From: Geobacteraceae bacterium
Lineage (GTDB): Bacteria; Desulfobacterota; Desulfuromonadia; Geobacterales; Geobacteraceae
NCBI GenBank assembly: GCA_012797715.1
Contig: JAAZOO010000200.1
Coordinates: 1 to 8,555, forward strand
Length of the DNA stretch: 8,555 nt
Direction: 5' to 3'
The notes beneath the pieces are model-generated. The model was not told the origin of the DNA. It did not search any database and worked only from the letters and a program-made list of their open reading frames with translations. A program made the position numbers and the translations under genes. Shown piece after piece: positions 1 through 5,536 of the stretch. Numbering within the stretch: the stretch's first letter is position 1; every line of letters begins with the position of its first letter.

Positions 1-68
1 AGTCCCATGAGTCCGCTCAGCACTCCCGCTATAATTCCCAGTGCGATAAAAGCCGGTATCTGTTCCAT
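1..68 (-). CDS. TauE/SafE (TSUP) family permease, N-terminal fragment
   Basis: Only the first 22 codons lie in the window; the gene continues past the left edge. The visible peptide is a hydrophobic helix starting MEQIPAFIALGIIAGVLSG and ending with LMG. A first transmembrane helix with an AGxLSGLxG-type motif is characteristic of the TauE/SafE (TSUP) family of membrane transporters for sulfur-containing and other small anions. Upstream on this strand a weak GAGG ribosome site (76-79) lies 7 bases before the ATG, which supports the start. The gene is divergent from the small ORF and DUF3124 gene to its right, with about 110 bases between the start codons. The substrate cannot be judged. The family call rests on one helix motif, so another polytopic membrane protein is possible. 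Confidence 0.6.
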   Translation of the reverse strand, partial: MEQIPAFIALGIIAGVLSGLMG

Positions 69-116
69 GGAATCGCCTCGTTTCCCCTTGAATGACGTTC
101 TCGCTGCCTTGCCGCC

Positions 117-140
117 AGTATACTCAAATCCGGCAATTTG
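117..140. promoter_or_regulatory. Possible divergent promoter/operator region
   Basis: The octamer AGTATACT (117-124) is its own reverse complement and places a TATACT -10-like hexamer on both strands, between the leftward permease gene and the rightward genes. Immediately beside it is the inverted repeat CAAAT-6-ATTTG (125-140), which could be a regulator site. No convincing -35 hexamer at 16-18 bases is seen in either direction. This is only a candidate control region, based on position and symmetry. Confidence 0.22.
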
Positions 141-178
141 AAAAGCAGGAAACCGGCAGCGCCCAAGGATTCCCTTTG

Positions 179-328
179 ATGATGAACCAGATACGCGGCA
201 TGCTCTTCGATCCGTCTTTCCGCTCCTGGGACATTGTGGATGAGGGTTTTTTCTGGTACCGTGTAGCAGGGTTTCCCTGCCGCGCTGGAGACGGGAAGGC
301 TTTGCCCGTAAAGGAGGAGGAGACATGA
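179..328 (+). CDS. Possible small protein (49 aa) overlapping the DUF3124 gene
   Basis: This is an unrecognised open frame of 49 residues. The frame extends upstream to an ATG at 92 that lacks a ribosome site. The ATG at 179 is preceded at 9 bases by AAGGA (165-169) and is the better start. The peptide reads like protein rather than noise, with a central stretch RSWDIVDEGFFWYRVAG and an acidic tail. About two thirds of its third codon positions are G or C, compatible with the surrounding genes. Its TGA overlaps the next gene's ATG in an ATGA junction (325-328), the classic arrangement for translational coupling. No membrane segment or signal peptide is seen. It could equally be a chance frame in the leader of the DUF3124 gene. 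No function is proposed. Confidence 0.4.
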   Translation: MMNQIRGMLFDPSFRSWDIVDEGFFWYRVAGFPCRAGDGKALPVKEEET

Positions 329-804
329 GACGACGGTTCCGCATGGTGCGGGTTCACTTGATGGTTGTGGCGTTCCTTTGGCTGCTGGCCGGGATACCGG
401 CGGCACTCTTCGCGGGAGAACGCTCCACGGGACGGACGGTGTACGTTCCCGTCTATTCCCATGTCTACACCGGAAACCGCGCGCTTCCGGTGAACCTGGC
501 GACCACCCTCAGCATCCGCAACACCGATCCGGCCGTTTCCATAACGGTCACCGCCGCCGATTACTACGGGTCCGACGGAAAACTCCTTAGGCGCATGCTT
601 GCAAAACCGGTTGCCCTGGGACCGATGGCGTCCTCCAGCATTTTCATTCAGGAAAAGGATACCAGCGGGGGGTTCGGCGCCAGCTTTCTGGTCCGCTGGC
701 ATGCGGCGCGGACGGTCAGCTCGCCCATAATCGAATGTCTCATGATCGGGGCGTACTCGGGATTGGGCATCTCCTTCGTCAGCCCGGGCCAGGAAATCAG
801 GTAG
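325..804 (+). CDS. Exported DUF3124 domain protein
   Basis: This 159-residue protein starts with a basic, then hydrophobic N-terminus (RRRFRMVR, then a long aliphatic stretch), ending near residues 27-31. That is a signal peptide, so the mature protein should lie outside the inner membrane. The mature part matches the DUF3124 pattern: TVYVPVYSHVYTG near its start, then TLSIRNTDP, a DYYGSDGKLLR segment and a glycine-rich GGFGASFLVRW stretch. It ends with an IIECLMIG and GISFVSPG region. The fold looks all-beta; the role of the family is unknown. The start is fixed by a very strong AAAGGAGG site (310-317) 7 bases before the ATG. The gene ends 12 bases before the antiporter gene and is probably co-transcribed with it. 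Confidence 0.85.
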   Translation: MRRRFRMVRVHLMVVAFLWLLAGIPAALFAGERSTGRTVYVPVYSHVYTGNRALPVNLATTLSIRNTDPAVSITVTAADYYGSDGKLLRRMLAKPVALGPMASSSIFIQEKDTSGGFGASFLVRWHAARTVSSPIIECLMIGAYSGLGISFVSPGQEIR

Positions 805-816
805 GAAGGGAGCGGT

Positions 817-2799
817 ATGGAGCACGCGCTTCTTCAGGACATGGAAATCCTCTTCGGTCTTGCCGTGGCCACGGTGGTTCTGTTCAGGCGTCTCATGTTT
901 CCGTCGATTATCGGATTTCTTGCGGCCGGCATCCTTGCCGGTCCCCATACCTTGGGTCTGATTCAGAATATCCACCAGGTCGAGCAGATGGCCGAGATAG
1001 GGGTGGTGCTGCTCCTGTTCACCATCGGCATCGAGTTTTCCCTGAAAGAGCTGATGCGGATCAAACATCTGGTTCTCCTGGGCGGCGGGCTGCAGGTGGG
1101 ACTGACAATCCTGCTCACGGCGCTACTGGGGGTGGCGTTCCAGTTCTCCGTCCAGCAGTCAATCTTCTTCGGTTTCCTGGTGGCCCTTTCCAGCACCGCC
1201 ATCCTCATGAAGCTGCTCATGGATGCAGGAGAGACAGACGCTCCCCACGGCAAGATATCCATGGGCATCCTGATATTTCAGGACCTTTGCGTCGTGCCGC
1301 TGATGCTGTTCGTGCCGTTTTTGTCCGGAGGCGGCGACGGCCTGACGGGAATCCTGACCGTTTGCGCCAAGGCAGCGGCGGTTGTCCTTGTGGCCCATTA
1401 CGGGGCCCGCTTTTTGGTTCCCTGGATATTCGGGCAGGTGGTCAAGGTCAGGAGCCGTGAACTTTTCCTCCTGACGATCCTTTTCATCGGGTTCGGGACC
1501 GCTTGGATTACCGCACAGGTAGGCCTTTCCCTGGCGCTTGGCGCCTTTATCGCCGGTCTTGCCATCTCCGAGTCGGACTACAGTCACCAGGCGCTGGGCG
1601 ATATCATGCCGTTCCGTGACGCCTTCATGTCGCTCTTCTTCATCTCCGTGGGCATGCTCCTCGACCCGGCGATTCTCCTGAAGCATCCGCTGCTTATCGC
1701 ATCACTGGTGGTTGCCATCATCCTTATCAAGACCCTCGTTGCCACGGGGGCCGCCATGTCCCTGGGGATATCCATGAGGATTGCGCTGACAAGCGGACTC
1801 GCCATCTCCCAGATTGGGGAGTTCTCCTTTGTGCTGTGCCAGTCCGGGCTTACGGCAGGACTGCTTTCGCCGGATCTGTACCAGATCTTTCTTGCCGCTT
1901 CGGTGGCGACAATGGGGCTGACTCCTTTCTGTCTGAAATACTCCGCGCCCCTTGCCGAACGGGTTGTGGCGGTTCTCCCCCGCGTCCTGACCCGGGGGAG
2001 GGGGGTGCTGGCCCGGCGCGAACAGAGGATGACGCTCTCCGATCACGTCATCATTGTGGGATACGGCCTGAACGGGAGAAATCTCGCCCGGGTACTGAAT
2101 CATTTCAAGATAGCTCATGTGGTCATCGAGACCAACCCCTTTACGGTCAAGACCGAACGGCGGAAGGGGACCCCTATCATTTTCGGCGACGGTTCGGGGA
2201 GCGAGATTCTGTCCCATGCCAATATCGATCGGGCCCGCATTATCGTTGTCGCCATCTCCGACGCCCCGTCGAGCCGCCGTATCGCGGCACAGGCGCGCCT
2301 GATGAATCCGGCGATTCACGTCATCGTCAGAACCCGCTATATTCTGGAAATGGAACCCCTCTACAAGCTGGGGGTGAACGAGGTGATACCGGAGGAGTTC
2401 GAGACCTCCATCGAGATACTGTCCCGCGTGCTGCGGAAATACCTCCTCACCCATGACGAGATAGAGCGCTGCGTTTCCCAGGTGCGGAGCGATTCCTACG
2501 AGATGTTCCGCACCATGAGCCGCAAGCACAGCCACGCAGTGGGAATCTCCGGTTTCCTCACCGGCGCGGAGCTGGGCACCTTCCGCGTGGGTCCCTCATC
2601 CCCCCTGGTGGGGACGAGCCTGCGGGAGGGCATTCTCCGGGAGCGTTCCGGCGCGACGCTCCTGATGATCAAGCGCGGCAACGAAGTCATCCCCAACCCG
2701 GACCCGGTCTGGGAGATTCGGGAGAATGACATCGTCCTCATTCTGGGAACGCCGGAACAGCTTGCCGCCGCGGCGGCGCTCTTCGAGCACGGGACGTGA
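817..2799 (+). CDS. CPA2-family monovalent cation:proton antiporter with RCK domains (KefB/KefC-like)
   Basis: This is a 660-residue inner-membrane antiporter expected to exchange K+ or Na+ for H+. Residues from about 5 to 380 form the Na+/H+ exchanger domain with around a dozen hydrophobic helices. Recognisable family motifs include FTIGIEFSLKEL, ALSSTAILMKLL, GILIFQDLCVVPLM and LALGAFIAGLAISES, followed by PFRDAFMSLFFISVGM. A cytoplasmic RCK_N (TrkA-N) domain begins near residue 408, with the nucleotide-binding loop G415-Y-G417-L-N-G420, acidic E438 after the second strand and the GDGSGSEIL segment (457-465). An RCK_C domain covers roughly 585-655 (SLREG...ENDIVLILG). The order matches full-length Kef/YbaL-type transporters. 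GGAAGGGAG precedes the ATG by 4 bases. Regulation by nucleotides or thiol adducts is known for Kef proteins but not shown here. Ion specificity cannot be told from sequence. Confidence 0.93.
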   Translation: MEHALLQDMEILFGLAVATVVLFRRLMFPSIIGFLAAGILAGPHTLGLIQNIHQVEQMAEIGVVLLLFTIGIEFSLKELMRIKHLVLLGGGLQVGLTILLTALLGVAFQFSVQQSIFFGFLVALSSTAILMKLLMDAGETDAPHGKISMGILIFQDLCVVPLMLFVPFLSGGGDGLTGILTVCAKAAAVVLVAHYGARFLVPWIFGQVVKVRSRELFLLTILFIGFGTAWITAQVGLSLALGAFIAGLAISESDYSHQALGDIMPFRDAFMSLFFISVGMLLDPAILLKHPLLIASLVVAIILIKTLVATGAAMSLGISMRIALTSGLAISQIGEFSFVLCQSGLTAGLLSPDLYQIFLAASVATMGLTPFCLKYSAPLAERVVAVLPRVLTRGRGVLARREQRMTLSDHVIIVGYGLNGRNLARVLNHFKIAHVVIETNPFTVKTERRKGTPIIFGDGSGSEILSHANIDRARIIVVAISDAPSSRRIAAQARLMNPAIHVIVRTRYILEMEPLYKLGVNEVIPEEFETSIEILSRVLRKYLLTHDEIERCVSQVRSDSYEMFRTMSRKHSHAVGISGFLTGAELGTFRVGPSSPLVGTSLREGILRERSGATLLMIKRGNEVIPNPDPVWEIRENDIVLILGTPEQLAAAAALFEHGT

Positions 2800-2825
2800 C
2801 ATCGACGCTCCACGTCCGACGAAAA

Positions 2826-2832
2826 AAGGAGG
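2826..2832 (+). promoter_or_regulatory. Ribosome binding site that decides the PF04008 gene start
   Basis: AAGGAGG lies 5 bases before the ATG at 2838. The same frame is open back to an ATG at 2796, but that start overlaps the end of the antiporter gene and has no such site. The residues it would add are a low-complexity basic run. Confidence 0.8.
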
Positions 2833-2837
2833 AAAAG

Positions 2838-3320
2838 ATGGAACTGAAAGCGGTACCGGTACCCTTTCCCGAAGGGTGCAATATCATTCTGGGGCAGACA
2901 CATTTCATCAAGACCGCCGAGGACCTGTTCGAGATCATCGCCACCACGGTTCCCTGCGCCCGTTTCGGCGTAGCCTTCACCGAGGCGTCCGGTCCGTGCC
3001 TCATCAGGACGGAGGGGAATGACGAGGCGCTGGCTGCCCGGTGCGCAGCCATTCTTCAGGAGCTCGGCGCGGGACACGTGTTCTGCATCCTGCTGAAGGA
3101 CGCATACCCCATCAATGTCCTGAATCAGATCAAGAACTGTCCCGAGGTGTGCAGGGTCTTCTGCGCTACGGCGAACCCCCTGGAAGTACTCGTTGCAGAA
3201 ACCTCCCAGGGGAGGGGGATCGCGGGTGTGGTGGACGGATTCCCTCCCAAGGGGATAGAGGGGAGAGAGGACCGTGAGAAGCGGAAGGCCTTACTGCGCA
3301 CGATAGGCTACAAGCTCTAG
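2838..3320 (+). CDS. Adenosine-specific kinase family protein (PF04008, AMP/adenosine-binding)
   Basis: This 160-residue cytosolic protein matches the 'adenosine-specific kinase' family (PF04008, COG1839) along its whole length. Conserved pieces visible in order are QTHFIKTAEDLFEII (20-34), FGVAFTEASG (43-52), the EGND turn (59-62), LGAGHVF (76-82), YPINVLNQIK (90-99), CATANPLEVLVAE (109-121) and GRGIAGVVDGFPPKGIE (125-141). Archaeal homologues are known as adenosine/AMP-binding proteins; the kinase name is an annotation tradition, and catalysis in bacteria is not established as far as I know. The protein is rich in cysteine (eight or so). It sits 38 bases after the antiporter gene and 19 before the YjbQ gene, in the same direction, so it probably belongs to one transcript. 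Confidence 0.9.
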   Translation: MELKAVPVPFPEGCNIILGQTHFIKTAEDLFEIIATTVPCARFGVAFTEASGPCLIRTEGNDEALAARCAAILQELGAGHVFCILLKDAYPINVLNQIKNCPEVCRVFCATANPLEVLVAETSQGRGIAGVVDGFPPKGIEGREDREKRKALLRTIGYKL

Positions 3321-3339
3321 GGAAGGGGAGGATGGCGTC

Positions 3340-3741
3340 ATGGTTCAGTATCTGCAGATCGCAAGCCGGGCACGCACCGAGCTCATCGACATTACCGCTC
3401 AGGTAGGGGAACTTGTTCGGAAATCCGGCGTTTCCAGCGGTGTCTGCCATCTCTTTTCCCTTCATTCGACAGGCGCGATCACCATCAACGAGGGGGCGGA
3501 CCCGGCGGTGCGCTCGGTTATCTCCCGTTTCCTCTCCTCCCTTGTTCCGGTCGACGGGCCCTTTTCCCACGGCGAGGGGAACTCCGACGCTCATGTCAAG
3601 ACATCCCTGGTGGGCCCCTCCGAAACAGTGATCATCGAAGGGGGAAGGATTCTGCTGGGGACATGGCAGGCGATATTTTTCTGTGAATTTGACGGTCCGC
3701 GCACCAGGAAGGTTGCCGTTCGGATCTCCGCGGATGATTGA
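3340..3741 (+). CDS. YjbQ family (UPF0047) protein, putative secondary thiamine-phosphate synthase
   Basis: This 133-residue protein has the full length and motifs of the YjbQ/UPF0047 family. These are the core H42-S-T-G-A, N50-E, H77, the E79-G-N-S-D-A-H85 signature and the C-terminal GTWQAIFFCEFDGPR (107-121). The clustered histidines and acidic residues form the presumed active or metal site of the trimeric fold. E. coli YjbQ can supply thiamine-phosphate synthase activity, which is why such proteins carry that name, but the native role is unresolved. GGAAGGGGAGG (3321-3331) lies 8 bases before the ATG. A nearer ATG at 3332 is in another frame. No terminator is visible downstream before the lipoprotein gene. 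Confidence 0.92.
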   Translation: MVQYLQIASRARTELIDITAQVGELVRKSGVSSGVCHLFSLHSTGAITINEGADPAVRSVISRFLSSLVPVDGPFSHGEGNSDAHVKTSLVGPSETVIIEGGRILLGTWQAIFFCEFDGPRTRKVAVRISADD

Positions 3742-3841
3742 GGGGTGGAGTTCCGGAGCGTTGTATGGTAACAAGGGGAAAGCATGGAAACGCACGGCCG
3801 TCGTTATCTGCCCATCCGGCTGGTGTGCGGCCGGGAACCGC

Positions 3842-3849
3842 TAAGGAGG
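3842..3849 (+). promoter_or_regulatory. Ribosome binding site that decides the lipoprotein start
   Basis: TAAGGAGG, close to the ideal anti-Shine-Dalgarno match, lies 8 bases before the ATG at 3858. The open frame continues upstream to an ATG at 3738, but only the 3858 start puts the lipoprotein signal at the N-terminus. Confidence 0.85.
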
Positions 3850-3857
3850 ATGTATTC

Positions 3858-4091
3858 ATGGTATTGTTGAGGACAGGCTTGCTGTTCCTTCTGCTGACCG
3901 GGGTGAGCATCGCCGGATGCTGCGGCCCGGGAGGGGGAGCCAAGGTTGAGAACAGGAGCATTACCACCACGAAATCTCTCGGCGAGCAGTTGATGGACCT
4001 GAAAAAGGCCTACGAAAGCGGCGCGATAACCGAGAGCGAGTACGGTGAGTTGAAAAAGAAGGCAATTGAACAAAATGGTCATGGAATCTAG
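3858..4091 (+). CDS. Small SHOCT-domain lipoprotein
   Basis: This 77-residue protein begins with an aliphatic signal segment (LLFLLLTGVSIAG) ending in a lipobox-like SIAG-C21. Residue C21, or less likely C22, would be lipidated, anchoring the protein in the inner or outer membrane. A short glycine-rich linker leads to a C-terminal SHOCT module (about 41-70: LGEQLMDLKKAYESGAITE, then a second short helix). SHOCT is a two-helix module found at the ends of many unrelated proteins, and it is thought to mediate oligomerisation or binding. The last 17 bases overlap the start of the YidD-like gene, so the two are probably translationally coupled. The specific role is unknown; context suggests an envelope partner of the next two products. 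Confidence 0.8.
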   Translation: MVLLRTGLLFLLLTGVSIAGCCGPGGGAKVENRSITTTKSLGEQLMDLKKAYESGAITESEYGELKKKAIEQNGHGI

Positions 4092-4557
4092 GTCCACGGA
4101 GACCGTGACACTCCGGACGGTATCCTGTCCGGGCGCGCCCGGCGGCGTCGGAACGGCGACCGCCGCGGCTTTGCTTGTGCTGTGCCTTGTTCAAGGGGGT
4201 GTTTCGCACTGCCATGCCTCGCCGGCAACGATGAGGGGGCCTCATGGAATCCGTCCCCCCGCACGGGAGGTCTGGGAAGCGGAAACGTCCGTTCCGTCCC
4301 TTGTCTTCCAGGGGGCGATACGTGCGTTCCAGAAATATGTCTCGCCCACGGACGGCGATCGGTGCGGCTTCTCTCCCACCTGCTCGGAGTTCGGGCGAGC
4401 CGCGGTTGCCGGCAGGGGGCCCGTTGTGGGCATCCTCGTTACGGCGGATAGGCTCATGCGCTGTACGTTTTTCAAAGGGCCGGGTCCGGACTACCTGACG
4501 CTCCCCGATGGAAAGCTGTTCGATCCGGTGGAGAACAACCTTCTCTCTTTTCCATGA
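4075..4557 (+). CDS. YidD-like protein with N-terminal signal/anchor segment
   Basis: From the ATG at 4075 this is 160 residues. Residues 78-155 match the YidD family (membrane protein insertion efficiency factor): AIRAFQKYVSP (81-91), the C97-G-F-S-P-T-C103-S signature, a helix GILVTADRLMR and a third conserved cysteine, C130. Canonical YidD is about 80 residues, cytoplasmic-side and encoded beside rnpA and yidC. This one has a roughly 75-residue N-terminal extension with a hydrophobic stretch (28-44) and a possible cleavage site after CHA (46-48). It also has a different tail, LPDGKLFDPVENN. The usual histidine-proline after the last cysteine is absent. A TTG at 4066 and ATGs at 4075 and 4081 are all possible starts, and no site decides between them. 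It overlaps the lipoprotein gene by 17 bases and the TPR gene by ATGA. Confidence 0.8.
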   Translation: MVMESRSTETVTLRTVSCPGAPGGVGTATAAALLVLCLVQGGVSHCHASPATMRGPHGIRPPAREVWEAETSVPSLVFQGAIRAFQKYVSPTDGDRCGFSPTCSEFGRAAVAGRGPVVGILVTADRLMRCTFFKGPGPDYLTLPDGKLFDPVENNLLSFP

Positions 4558-5468
4558 GATACGTTCTGATTTTCCCACTCGTGTCGTTCGTGCTCCTTTT
4601 CCCCCTCCTTTCCCTTTCCCATGGTGAGGGGACGGGAATCTTCATTACGGAGGAGGTCCAACTGGGGTTGGGGGATGCCTTTCTGGAAGAGGGGGAATAC
4701 TACCGCGCCGTCACCGAGTACAAGAAATTCCGAATCCTTTTCCCCTCTTCCGCGAGAGGGGACTATGCCCTCTTCCGGACCGGCATCGCCTTCTACCTGG
4801 GCGCCGAGTATGCGGACGCCGTGCATTCCTTCTCCGCGCTGCGGGAAAGCCGCAAGGACAGCGCCTACGCCGACGCTTCCCTCTTCTTCGAGGGACTCAG
4901 CCGCTGGCAGAAGAGGGACTTGGCAGGGGCTGCGGAGTCCTTTGAAGCCCTTCTGCAGCGGGACCCCCCTTCTCCGTTTGCACCGCGGGCCCGTGCGGCA
5001 CGGGCGCTCCTCGAGGTGGATCGGGGTGACGTGCCCGCTGCCCGCAGCGCATTGGATGCCTTCCTGGCCGCCTGTCCGGGGCATGCGGGCGAGGGGCGGG
5101 TGAGGGAGGCGCTTCCCCTGTTGCGGGAATACGAGAACCTTCCGGAAAAATCGGAGCTGCTGGCAGGGATCCTGTCCGCTATCCTGCCGGGAAGCGGCTA
5201 TGTCTACGCCGGGAGATACGGTGACGGGCTTACGGCGTTTCTGCTGAACGGGCTGTTTATCGCGGGGGCGGTAACCGCCGTTCATAACGAGTGGTATCCT
5301 GCAGCCGGCCTGGCCGGAGGGGTCGGCCTGCCGTTCTACCTGGGGAATATCTACGGCTCCGCGAATGCCGCCAAACGGTGGAACAACCGTGTCCGGAGGG
5401 AAGTTCGAGGCAGGATTGCCGCTTTGCTCGATCCCGTCATCGACTCCAGGGGAATAGCCGTCCCCTAA
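4554..5468 (+). CDS. Exported TPR protein with conserved membrane C-terminus
   Basis: This 304-residue protein starts with a hydrophobic signal peptide (about 1-22, VLIFPLVSFVLLFPLLSLS). Residues 36-170 form three or more TPR-like helical hairpins (GDAFLEEGEYYRAVTEYKKF, AFYLGAEYADAVHSFSAL, then a third at RWQKRDLAGAAESFEALL), a scaffold for protein contacts. Residues 202-277 form a hydrophobic module: SAILPGSGYVYAGRYGDG, then AFLLNGLFIAGA, and finally FYLGNIYGSANAAKRWN. It is probably membrane-associated, and PG(S/x)GxxYxG recalls TM2-like domains. The start overlaps the YidD-like stop as ATGA, which implies translational coupling and joint function. No enzymatic residues are seen. Its function is unknown; it may scaffold envelope or membrane-protein assembly with its two neighbours. 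Confidence 0.8.
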   Translation: MRYVLIFPLVSFVLLFPLLSLSHGEGTGIFITEEVQLGLGDAFLEEGEYYRAVTEYKKFRILFPSSARGDYALFRTGIAFYLGAEYADAVHSFSALRESRKDSAYADASLFFEGLSRWQKRDLAGAAESFEALLQRDPPSPFAPRARAARALLEVDRGDVPAARSALDAFLAACPGHAGEGRVREALPLLREYENLPEKSELLAGILSAILPGSGYVYAGRYGDGLTAFLLNGLFIAGAVTAVHNEWYPAAGLAGGVGLPFYLGNIYGSANAAKRWNNRVRREVRGRIAALLDPVIDSRGIAVP

Positions 5469-5519
5469 TCCTGAAGCGTCCGTGCCGCGCCTACGGCCCT
5501 TCAGGACGAACGGTCCTGA
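5469..5519 (+). promoter_or_regulatory. Overlapping inverted repeats before the guanylyltransferase gene
   Basis: Three related segments follow the TPR stop codon directly. TCCTGAAG (5469-5476) pairs perfectly with CTTCAGGA (5499-5506), with an inner CCGT/ACGG helix (5480-5483 with 5493-5496). TCAGGAC (5501-5507) pairs perfectly with GTCCTGA (5513-5519) around a 5-base loop. The two hairpins share 5501-5506 and exclude each other. The second ends only 3 bases before the AAAGGAG ribosome site of the next gene (5523-5529). There is no U-run, so a simple intrinsic terminator is unlikely. A role in transcript end formation or translation control is possible but unproven. Confidence 0.4.
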
Positions 5520-5536
5520 CAGAAAGGAGATGCGCA

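Noticed and set aside
255..269. TGGTACCGTGTAGCA as a sigma-54 promoter before the DUF3124 gene
   Set aside because: The GG-to-GC distance is one base too short for a -24/-12 element and two consensus positions differ.
266..280. GCAGGG-TTT-CCCTGC hairpin upstream of the DUF3124 gene
   Set aside because: It is a six-pair stem with a three-base loop and no U-run, inside a possible small ORF. Chance is likely in GC-rich DNA.
124..1068. 314-codon minus-strand frame across the DUF3124 gene and antiporter start
   Set aside because: It covers two well-supported genes on the other strand and its translation has no domain-like character.
2852..2863. GGTACCGGTACC 12-base palindrome
   Set aside because: It lies inside the PF04008 gene, encoding the repeated Val-Pro near its N-terminus. 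The codon repeat explains the symmetry.
3784..3870. 28-codon ORF (METHGRRYLPIR...) overlapping the lipoprotein start, with AAGGGG upstream
   Set aside because: It could be a leader peptide, but it is very short and arginine-rich, has no recognisable motif and ends inside the lipoprotein signal. The evidence is too weak for a gene call.
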